A stretch of 7,079 nt of DNA from the NCBI GenBank assembly GCA_964525625.1, contig CAZGKY010000116.1:1-7079 (forward strand). Direction: 5' to 3'. Positions 1-5,803 of the stretch are shown in pieces (within the stretch, counting starts at the first letter, position 1; each line of letters opens with the position of its first letter). The position numbers and the translations under genes are program-made. A model generated the notes under the pieces. That model worked only from the letters and a program-made list of their open reading frames with translations, was not told where the DNA came from and did not search any database. The stretch comes from Stramentimicrobium sp964525625 (lineage in GTDB: Bacteria > Atribacterota > Phoenicimicrobiia > Phoenicimicrobiales > Stramentimicrobiaceae).

Positions 1-45
1 ACACCCTATCCTACACTCTTTCCCTACACGACGCTCTTCCGATCT
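1..45 (+). other. Illumina TruSeq dual-index P5 adapter (sequencing artefact)
   Basis: Bases 13-45 match the 33-nt Illumina Read 1 primer sequence, beginning ACACTCTTTCCC and ending GCTCTTCCGATCT. Bases 5-12 (CCTATCCT) match the i5 index that I recall as D503 of the TruSeq HT set, and bases 1-4 (ACAC) match the end of the P5 flank before the index. All three pieces are in the order of the real adapter, so this is untrimmed library sequence at a contig end and not genomic DNA. The SecD reading frame happens to stay open through it, so a gene caller could add false N-terminal residues. Recognition is from memory of the adapter sequence. Confidence 0.97.
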
Positions 46-46
46 A

Positions 47-433
47 TGCCTGCTATTAATAATGGGAGGATTGGCTATATTGAATGCTACCTTAACCTTG
101 CCTGGTATAGCTGGAATTATTTTAACTATTGGCATGGCAGTCGATGCCAATATATTAATATTTGAGAGAATAAAAGAGGAATTGCAAATGGATAAGACAT
201 TCAGGGCATCTATTGAAGCTGGATTTTCTAAAGCCTTTAGAACAATTTTAGATGCCAATGTTACAACTTTGATTGCAGCAATAGCCCTTCTTTATTTTGG
301 TAGCGGTCCGATAAGAGGGTTTGCGGTAACTTTGAGTATTGGCCTTGCCGCTAGTATGTTTACTGCTATTGTGGTAACGAAATTGATTCTGGAATTAATA
401 GGGCAACACTTCACTAAGAATGCTCTAGTATAA
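47..433 (+). CDS. secD: Protein translocase subunit SecD, C-terminal fragment (5' end missing)
   Basis: SecD is an inner-membrane RND-family protein that works with SecF on the SecYEG channel, using the proton motive force to drive late steps of protein export. Only the last ~128 residues are present, covering the last membrane helices. The frame is homologous from base 47, before the first ATG at 62, which is therefore internal. The hallmark GMAVDAN...FERIKEEL motif lies at 134-181. Its Asp (codon 143-145) corresponds to the intramembrane Asp (D340 in Thermus SecDF) implicated in proton coupling and is intact. Later hydrophobic helices (roughly 250-420) and a short polar tail complete the protein. 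The 5' truncation is due to the contig end and adapter, not a mutation. secF follows after 24 bp. Confidence 0.95.
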   Translation, partial: CLLLIMGGLAILNATLTLPGIAGIILTIGMAVDANILIFERIKEELQMDKTFRASIEAGFSKAFRTILDANVTTLIAAIALLYFGSGPIRGFAVTLSIGLAASMFTAIVVTKLILELIGQHFTKNALV

Positions 434-457
434 CCATAGGATATTGGAGGATCATTA

Positions 458-1414
458 ATGGATTTAATTAAAAATACCGATATTAAATTTGTTTCTCGAA
501 AAAAGGTTTTTTATCTTATTTCTGGTTTAATAATTTTGATAGGCATAATTTCTTTACTAGGGCAAGGATTTAACTTTGGTATCGATTTTGCGGGAGGCAC
601 CCTGATACAGCTGGATTTTGAAGAACAGGTAAATGTTACTGTTGCTGAAATTAGAAATGTGTTAGCAGATATAAATTTAGCCAGTAGCACTATTCAATCA
701 TTATCCAATAATGAATTTATAATCAGGATTGCCCAGATTGAACTACAAGAAAGGGAGAAAATATTTGCTTCCCTCCAGGAAAGAATTGGTCCTTTTCAGG
801 TATTAAGAATTGAGATGGTCGGCCCCATTATTGGTCAAGCTCTAAAACGTTTGGCCTTTCTGGCAATAATTTTTGCTTTTATTGGTATTATTGTTTATAT
901 TACTATAAGATTTCAGTTTAGCTATGCCCTTGCTTCCATTATAGCCTTAGGACATGATGTACTGGTAGCCTTAGGAATCCTTTCTATAGTACGAAAAGAG
1001 ATAACCATACCTATTATTGCTGCTATCCTGACCATTGTAGGATATTCCTTAAATAATACTATAGTAATTTTTGATAGATTGAGAGAAAATTTGAAATTAA
1101 AGTTACGTTCTCCTTTAGCAGAAATAGTTGATTTAAGTATAAATCAGTCCTTAAGTAGAACTATTAATACTGCTCTTACTACATTATTACCGATTCTGGC
1201 TTTATATTTCTTTGGTGGTACCTTATCTGATTTTGCTTTTGTCTTATTAGTTGGCATAACAGTTGGTACTTATTCCTCTATCTGTATAGCTGGGCCTATG
1301 TTATGGGATATAAAGAGTAAAACACAAAAAACGAAAAAAAATATTAATCAGGTCCGAAAAAATGTTCCTGAGCAGGCAGTTAAGCCACCAAAAAAAAGAA
1401 TAGTAAAGAAATAA
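458..1414 (+). CDS. secF: Protein translocase subunit SecF
   Basis: SecF is the partner of SecD in the membrane complex that assists Sec export. At 318 aa it has normal length. A first helix lies at about residues 17-35, followed by the FNFGIDFAGGT motif (38-48) and a periplasmic domain to about 120. VGPIIGQAL (121-129) leads into five more helices between about 131 and 278. The TM4 signature reads GYSLNNTIVIFDRLREN (195-211). Most family members have Asp where this protein has Asn200 (codon 1055-1057); Arg234 in the next helix motif SRTINTALTTLL is kept. The tail after residue 285 is strongly basic (many Lys/Arg), probably cytoplasmic. ATG 458 is supported by GGAGG at 446-450. It is coupled to secD upstream. 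recJ, which commonly lies between secF and apt in Firmicutes-like clusters, is absent here. Confidence 0.96.
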   Translation: MDLIKNTDIKFVSRKKVFYLISGLIILIGIISLLGQGFNFGIDFAGGTLIQLDFEEQVNVTVAEIRNVLADINLASSTIQSLSNNEFIIRIAQIELQEREKIFASLQERIGPFQVLRIEMVGPIIGQALKRLAFLAIIFAFIGIIVYITIRFQFSYALASIIALGHDVLVALGILSIVRKEITIPIIAAILTIVGYSLNNTIVIFDRLRENLKLKLRSPLAEIVDLSINQSLSRTINTALTTLLPILALYFFGGTLSDFAFVLLVGITVGTYSSICIAGPMLWDIKSKTQKTKKNINQVRKNVPEQAVKPPKKRIVKK

Positions 1415-1489
1415 CACAGAAAAAAATTGGAAGTATATTTATTATATAGTCTAGCTATGATTATCATAATATCAGGAGGAAATAACTGA

Positions 1490-2008
1490 ATGGATTTAAG
1501 AGCAAAAATTAGAAATATTCCGGATTTTCCGGTTAAGGGTATACAATTTAAAGATATAACTACATTACTTAAAGATAAGGATGCTTATCGCTATTGTATT
1601 GACCAGATTACCCAACACTGCAAGACATTAGGAATTGATTTTATTGCTGGTATTGAGGCACGTGGCTTTATTATTGGAGCTCCTGTGGCTTATAATTTAC
1701 ATGTGGGATTTATTCCTATCCGTAAGGAAGGAAGATTACCCCATGAGGTGGAGAGAATTTCTTATCAATTAGAATATGGAGAAAATATCTTAGAAATTCA
1801 CCGAGATGCCTTTCAGAGAGGCAGTCGTATTATGGTGATAGATGACTTACTGGCAACTGGCGGAACAACCTTAGCAGTTTTTAAGCTTATTGAAAAATTA
1901 GAGGGAGAAGTAGTAGGTGCGGATTTTATTGTGGAACTGGAGATGCTAAAAGGCCGAGAAAAATTAAGAGGATATGAAATATTTTCTCTGGTACGATATA
2001 ATATATAA
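1490..2008 (+). CDS. apt: Adenine phosphoribosyltransferase
   Basis: Apt is a cytoplasmic purine-salvage enzyme: adenine + PRPP gives AMP + pyrophosphate. The 172-aa length is typical. The N-terminus carries the Apt-specific IPDFPVKGIQFKDIT stretch (10-24). GIEARGFI (54-61) and RKEGRLP (78-84) are Apt family signatures. The PRPP-binding loop VIDDLLATGGTT (116-127) has the paired acidic residues and Gly-Gly-Thr-Thr. These features separate it from xanthine and hypoxanthine transferases. AGGAGGA at 1474-1480, nine bases before ATG 1490, is a strong ribosome binding site. It lies 75 bp after secF with no visible terminator between. The C-terminus is complete, so the unusual DNA after the stop is not a lost part of Apt. 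No sign of damage. Confidence 0.97.
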   Translation: MDLRAKIRNIPDFPVKGIQFKDITTLLKDKDAYRYCIDQITQHCKTLGIDFIAGIEARGFIIGAPVAYNLHVGFIPIRKEGRLPHEVERISYQLEYGENILEIHRDAFQRGSRIMVIDDLLATGGTTLAVFKLIEKLEGEVVGADFIVELEMLKGREKLRGYEIFSLVRYNI

Positions 2009-2181
2009 CAGTTCCTGGAGGTAAACCAGAATATAGAAGATTGGGAGCAAACTATAATATTTTAAATATACGTATTGTCCCAAAGCGGACCAATACTGAT
2101 GATCATTATTTTATACTCAGAGCAACCAGGATTTGTTGCTTTAAAGAAATTGTTGTTCAAATAAGAATACCCATACTGTAA
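2002..2181 (+). other. Short open frame of unknown status after apt (possible gene remnant)
   Basis: This frame is open for 59 codons between stops at 1999-2001 and 2179-2181, overlapping the last bases of apt in another frame. It has no ATG or GTG; the only ordinary start is TTG at 2041, which would give 46 residues. A GGAGGT at 2017-2022 lies about 18 bp before that TTG, too far for a normal ribosome binding site. The predicted residues include VPGGKPEYRRLGANYN near the start and FKEIVVQIRIPIL at the end, with a CC pair in between. I do not recognise a family. An open frame this long is somewhat unusual in DNA this AT-rich, so a gene remnant is possible. A 53-aa minus-strand frame (2062-2223, ATG start) covers the same DNA and is equally unrecognised, which weakens both. 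Confidence 0.2.
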
Positions 2182-2274
2182 TTTCTCACCAACTTGAAAC
2201 AGAATATATATAAATTTTTTCATTCTTGGTAATAAAAAAAGACCTTACACCTGAAGTGGTTTTTGGCTTTCTGG

Positions 2275-2309
2275 CTATGGTCAGTAAATAATCCTATCTG
2301 GTCAGGACC
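2275..2309. repeat. TGGTCAG direct repeat with adjacent GGTC-AG-GACC dyad
   Basis: TGGTCAG occurs at 2278-2284 and again at 2299-2305, 21 bp apart or about two helical turns. Both copies are preceded by CTAT within a few bases. The second copy runs into GGTCAGGACC (2300-2309), whose 4-bp arms are complementary around a 2-nt centre. This is one of the few GC-richer spots in an A-rich leader. It could be an operator or chance; no regulator can be named. Confidence 0.2.
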
Positions 2310-2457
2310 TGTGTTAAAAACTAGCCAAACAATCTCATTCACTAACATAGTAGTAGAGAAAAGATAAAAAAATATTGTATAAAAAACCAGAAAGGAAAAT
2401 TTATATCAAAAAGGTATTAACTACTTCAAATAATAATAGCTTATATCATATAAAATA

Positions 2458-2465
2458 GAAGAGGT
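2458..2465 (+). promoter_or_regulatory. Candidate ribosome binding site for the upstream start of rel
   Basis: The purine-rich GAAGAGGT partly matches the Shine-Dalgarno consensus and ends 7 bases before ATA 2473. It is the only such site placed to start translation upstream of the conserved N-terminal residues encoded from about 2485. TTG 2548 has no comparable site at normal spacing. This supports, without proving, initiation at ATA 2473. Confidence 0.4.
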
Positions 2466-2472
2466 ATCTAAA

Positions 2473-4626
2473 ATAGATAAATCTATTACCCTTGATACAT
2501 TAATTGAAAAAATAAAGTCTTACCACCCGGAAGCAGATATTGATTTCTTGCAGAGGGCTTATAAGTTTTCACAGGAAGCTCACCAGAATCAAAAAAGATA
2601 TTCTGGTCAACCATATTTATCACATCCTTTAGAGGTAGCTGATATATTAGCTGATTTAAATATGGATATTATTACTATTGTAGCTGGTTTACTACACGAT
2701 GTAGTGGAGGATACCCATGTAAATTTGGAGGAGATAAGAAATAATTTTGGGGAAGAAGTCGCAATGCTGGTAAATGGTGTTACCAAGCTGAGTAAGATTT
2801 CTTTCCGAACCAAAGAGGAAAGACAAGTAGAAAATTTTCGGAAAATGTTTTTAGCCATAGCTGAAGATATAAGAGTTATTCTGATTAAATTAGCCGATAG
2901 ATTAAATAATATGCGTACTTTGAAATATATGCCTCTTTATAAACGTCTAAAAAAAGCACGGGAGACATTAGATATTTATGTTCCTATTGCCAATAGGTTG
3001 GGTTTATACCGGGTAAAGTGGGAATTAGAAGACCATGTACTGCTTAATTTAGATCCTCAAAAATATAGTGATTTGGCGAAAAAAGTAGCTCGAAGTAGGG
3101 CAGAGAGAGAACAGTACATTGAATTTATTAAAAATAGAATAGAAGAGGAATTAAAAAAATTTGGTATTAAGGCTAGAATACAGGGTAGACCAAAAAATAT
3201 TTATAGTATTTATAAAAAAATGCAAGAACAGGATAAAGATTTTTTTCAAATTTATGATCTGATGGCTATTAGAATTATATGTAATTCCATCACTGATTGC
3301 TACGCTTCTTTAGGACTTCTCCATTCAATTTGGAAGCCTATGCCGGGTAGATTTAAAGATTATATAGCTATGCCTAAATCAAATATGTACCAATCTTTGC
3401 ACACAACTGTTATAACTTCTGAAGGAGAGCCTTTAGAAGTTCAGATTAGAACTGAGGAAATGCACCGTACTGCTGAATATGGTATTGCTGCTCATTGGAA
3501 ATACAAAGAAAAAGGTGATTTTTTAAAGAACAGTAAATTTGAAGAAAGACTAACCTGGTTAAGACAAATATTGGATTGGCAGAAAGAGCTAAGAGACCCC
3601 CGTGAATTTATGGAAAATCTAAAAATTGATCTATTACAATATGAAGTATATACCTTTACCCCTAAAGGTGATGTAAAAATATTACCGTTGGGTGCTACTC
3701 CTGTGGATTTTGCTTATGCTATCCATACAGAAATTGGTCATCATTGTGTTGGGGCCAAGATAAATAATAAAATTGTACCTCTTGATCGTAAATTAAAAAG
3801 TGGTGATATAGTAGAGATAATAACCTCCAAAACTTCTACTGGCCCAAGCAGAGATTGGTTAAAATTTGTTCAGACTTCAGGAGCTAAAACTCGTATTAAG
3901 TCATGGTTTAAAAAAGAGTTTCGTTTAGAAAATATCGAAAAAGGCAAAACATTGATATTACGTGAACTCGAGAAATTCAGGTTATCCTGGAGTGTAGAAT
4001 TAGAAAAAAAACTTGCTGAAATATGTCAACCTATGGGTTATACCGATCCTGATTCTTTACTGGAGGCAGTTGGCTACAAAAAGTTGAGTCCTACACAATT
4101 AATCAATAAGCTTTTACCTCAGGTGAAAAAGCAAGAGTCCCAGGTTAAGGAAGAGGTCGTTCAAGAGAAAAAGGTTGAGAAGGGAGTCAAGATTGAGGGA
4201 GTAGATAATGTTTTACTACGGTTTGCTAAATGTTGTCACCCTGTACCTGGTGATGATATCATCGGCTATATTACTAGAGGTAGGGGAGTTACTATTCATC
4301 GTACCCAATGTCCAAATATAAAACATTTTGCTCAGGAAGAGGAAAGGTTTATTAATGCTGAATGGTATGAGACAGAGGAGCATTCTTTCCCGGTAAATAT
4401 TAAAATTGTATCGTTAGATAGGAAGAATTTAATTTCAGATATATCAATGGTACTCTCCAATTATAAAGCTGGAATAACCTATATTAATGGGGTAACAGAT
4501 CGGAACAATATTGCTATTATTAATCTCACTATTGAAGTTAGTACTTTAGAGCATTTAAAGGAAATTATGACTCGTTTGAGAGGTTTAAAATCGGTAAAAG
4601 AAGTAAAAAGAATGGAAGGAGATTAA
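2473..4626 (+). CDS. rel: Bifunctional (p)ppGpp synthetase/hydrolase, Rel (RelA/SpoT family)
   Basis: Rel makes (p)ppGpp from ATP and GDP/GTP on stalled ribosomes and also degrades it. Numbered from ATA 2473 (717 aa): the HD hydrolase domain carries His51 and HDVVED (75-80), so hydrolase activity is expected. The synthetase domain has Asp262, RFKD (293-296) and Glu322 in EVQIRT; RFKD is the RxKD type typical of bifunctional enzymes. TGS spans about 391-452, a helical region and charged Lys/Glu linker (about 552-573) follow, then a zinc-finger-like CC (587-588) with His609/Cys613, and a C-terminal ACT domain (about 637-717). The start is uncertain. The first ordinary codon is TTG 2548, but residues encoded before it (ITLDTLIEKIKSYHPEADID) match the family N-terminus, and HD positions then nearly equal those of Streptococcus Rel (77/78). 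No ATG, GTG or TTG lies between the stop at 2437-2439 and 2548; only ATA 2473 or ATT 2485 fit. Function certain, start inferred. Confidence 0.95.
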   Translation: MDKSITLDTLIEKIKSYHPEADIDFLQRAYKFSQEAHQNQKRYSGQPYLSHPLEVADILADLNMDIITIVAGLLHDVVEDTHVNLEEIRNNFGEEVAMLVNGVTKLSKISFRTKEERQVENFRKMFLAIAEDIRVILIKLADRLNNMRTLKYMPLYKRLKKARETLDIYVPIANRLGLYRVKWELEDHVLLNLDPQKYSDLAKKVARSRAEREQYIEFIKNRIEEELKKFGIKARIQGRPKNIYSIYKKMQEQDKDFFQIYDLMAIRIICNSITDCYASLGLLHSIWKPMPGRFKDYIAMPKSNMYQSLHTTVITSEGEPLEVQIRTEEMHRTAEYGIAAHWKYKEKGDFLKNSKFEERLTWLRQILDWQKELRDPREFMENLKIDLLQYEVYTFTPKGDVKILPLGATPVDFAYAIHTEIGHHCVGAKINNKIVPLDRKLKSGDIVEIITSKTSTGPSRDWLKFVQTSGAKTRIKSWFKKEFRLENIEKGKTLILRELEKFRLSWSVELEKKLAEICQPMGYTDPDSLLEAVGYKKLSPTQLINKLLPQVKKQESQVKEEVVQEKKVEKGVKIEGVDNVLLRFAKCCHPVPGDDIIGYITRGRGVTIHRTQCPNIKHFAQEEERFINAEWYETEEHSFPVNIKIVSLDRKNLISDISMVLSNYKAGITYINGVTDRNNIAIINLTIEVSTLEHLKEIMTRLRGLKSVKEVKRMEGD

Positions 4627-4638
4627 AATAAGTAAACT

Positions 4639-5085
4639 ATGAAGGCAGTAATTCAAAGGGTGAGTAAGGCTGTAGTAAGGGTAGAGCAAGAGACAATTGC
4701 TCAGATTAAGGATGGTCTGTTGATTTTGTTGGGTGTGAAGAAGGATGATACTAATAAAGAGGCAGAATTACTAGCCAAAAAGACCGTTCATTTACGGATT
4801 TTTAATGATGAACAGGGGAAAATGAATTTGTCTTTATTCGATATTCGGGGGGAGGTTCTAGTAGTATCACAATTTACCCTTTATGGGAACTGCAAGAAAG
4901 GAAGAAGACCAAGTTTTATTGATGCTGCTTTACCGGAAAAAGCAGATTTGTTATATCAGTATTATGTAAAATGTTTAAGAAAGGAGAACCTTTCCGTACA
5001 AACAGGACAGTTTCAAGCTATTATGCAGGTGGAATTGATTAATGAAGGACCAGTTACCATTATCCTGGATAGTGATGAATTGTAA
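4639..5085 (+). CDS. dtd: D-aminoacyl-tRNA deacylase
   Basis: Dtd hydrolyses D-amino acids (and glycine mischarged on tRNA-Ala) from tRNA, a cytoplasmic proofreading step. The 148-aa length matches the family. The N-terminus MKAVIQRVSKA is typical. The two active-site motifs are visible: SQFTLY (77-82) and the Gly-cisPro motif NEGPVT (135-140), where most homologues read NDGPVT. TG at 122-123 and MQVEL (129-133) match the conserved C-terminal region. The start is fixed at ATG 4639 because an in-frame stop lies at 4633-4635. The gap from rel is only 12 bp, and the best ribosome binding site, AAGGAG at 4616-4621, lies inside the end of rel 17 bp from the ATG. That is long, so translational coupling to rel is likely. 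The rel-dtd pair is a widely conserved neighbourhood. Confidence 0.95.
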   Translation: MKAVIQRVSKAVVRVEQETIAQIKDGLLILLGVKKDDTNKEAELLAKKTVHLRIFNDEQGKMNLSLFDIRGEVLVVSQFTLYGNCKKGRRPSFIDAALPEKADLLYQYYVKCLRKENLSVQTGQFQAIMQVELINEGPVTIILDSDEL

Positions 5086-5127
5086 GAAATATGAATTTAG
5101 TTATTACAGAAAGAGAGAACTTGCTTA

Positions 5128-5769
5128 ATGAATAAAAAGGAAAAAGATTTTTATTTTAAAAAAATAATTTTAGGAAAACTGGCAACTAATTGTTATATTC
5201 TGGGATGCCATCAAACTAAGGAAGCAGTAGTCATTGATCCGGCAGAAGAAAGTATTACTTTATTGGAAATAATAAAAGAAAATAGATTTCAACTAAAGTA
5301 TATTATTAATACCCATGGACATGCGGATCATATTGGAGGAAATAAAATTTTAAAAGAGAAATATTTAGCAAAACTATTAGTACACATGTTAGATGAAGAA
5401 ATGTTAATTGATCCCAAAAAAAATTATTCGTTTTATACCGGGTTACCTATTCAATCTCCTCCTCCTGATGATTATTTAGAAGAGGGAATGTCTTTATTTT
5501 TCGGTAACTATCATCTTTTTATTATTCACACTCCTGGTCATTCCCCAGGCAGTGTTTCTCTTAAGTTAGATAATATGATTTTTACTGGTGATACCTTATT
5601 TAAAGATGGTATTGGCCGTACAGACCTTCCCGGAGGATCTATGTCTGATATAAAAAGATCGATAAAAGAAAAACTGTTTATTTTTGATGGTTCTTGTTCT
5701 GTATTTCCTGGACATGGTCCTGCCACAACTATAAATCAAGAAGTACAGAATAATCCCTGGTTAAAATAA
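5128..5769 (+). CDS. Metallo-beta-lactamase-fold hydrolase (glyoxalase II-like)
   Basis: This 213-aa cytoplasmic protein belongs to the MBL superfamily, YcbL/glyoxalase II-like branch. It would bind two metal ions and hydrolyse a thioester or similar ester; the true substrate is unknown. The metal ligands are all in place: THGHADHIGG (62-71) supplies His63, His65, Asp67 and His68, followed by His138 in TPGHS, Asp155 in FTGDT and His196 in FPGHG. LPGG at 167-170 is also typical of the YcbL-like group. The C-terminal substrate-binding domain of classical glyoxalase II (about 250 aa or more) is missing, as expected for this short type. ATG 5128 has only a weak purine-rich site (AAGAGAG, about 5111-5117). 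It lies 42 bp after dtd; this gene commonly follows dtd in Firmicutes-like clusters, usually before hisS. Confidence 0.92.
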   Translation: MNKKEKDFYFKKIILGKLATNCYILGCHQTKEAVVIDPAEESITLLEIIKENRFQLKYIINTHGHADHIGGNKILKEKYLAKLLVHMLDEEMLIDPKKNYSFYTGLPIQSPPPDDYLEEGMSLFFGNYHLFIIHTPGHSPGSVSLKLDNMIFTGDTLFKDGIGRTDLPGGSMSDIKRSIKEKLFIFDGSCSVFPGHGPATTINQEVQNNPWLK

Positions 5770-5803
5770 AATTAATATTAAATAAGCAATAAAGGGGAAA
5801 GAT

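Larger units (their letters stand above)
2009..2472. other. 464-bp gap between apt and rel, no recognised gene
   Basis: No gene family could be recognised here on either strand, and no tRNA, T-box or other riboswitch motif was seen. I found no convincing rho-independent terminator (GC stem followed by T run) and no well-spaced -35/-10 pair. The left part (2002-2181) has a plus-strand frame open for 59 codons. The centre (about 2275-2309) has a 7-nt direct repeat and a short dyad. From about 2340 to 2460 the sequence becomes very A-rich, which suits an untranslated leader before rel. The gap is far longer than the 12-75 bp gaps elsewhere, so it is the likeliest site for a separate rel promoter or a decayed gene; both are inference. 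Confidence 0.7.

Noticed and set aside
62..64. ATG 62 as a genuine start of a small membrane protein
   Set aside because: Homology to SecD continues upstream to base 47, and the only thing ending it is the adapter; the ATG is an internal Met.
1457..1467. ATGAT-T-ATCAT palindrome upstream of apt
   Set aside because: Only 5-bp arms in very AT-rich DNA with no second copy; chance is a sufficient explanation.
2011..2030. CTGG...CCAG stem after apt as a terminator
   Set aside because: Only a four-base stem and no following T run.
2194..2214. Promoter-like TTGAAA followed by TATAAA before rel
   Set aside because: The two hexamers are only 9 bp apart, far too close for a sigma-70-type promoter; other AT-rich pairs nearby also fail on spacing.
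2267..2394. Inverted repeat CTTTCTGG (2267-2274) and CCAGAAAG (2387-2394) as a long hairpin
   Set aside because: The arms are 8 bp and more than 110 bp apart with no further pairing between them, so a functional stem or element end is not supported.
2607..2858. 83-codon minus-strand open frame
   Set aside because: It lies wholly inside the HD domain of rel and its low-complexity Ser/Lys/Ile-rich product matches nothing; it is a shadow.
5538..5726. 62-codon minus-strand open frame
   Set aside because: It is antisense to the metal-binding motifs of the MBL hydrolase, which explain the DNA fully.
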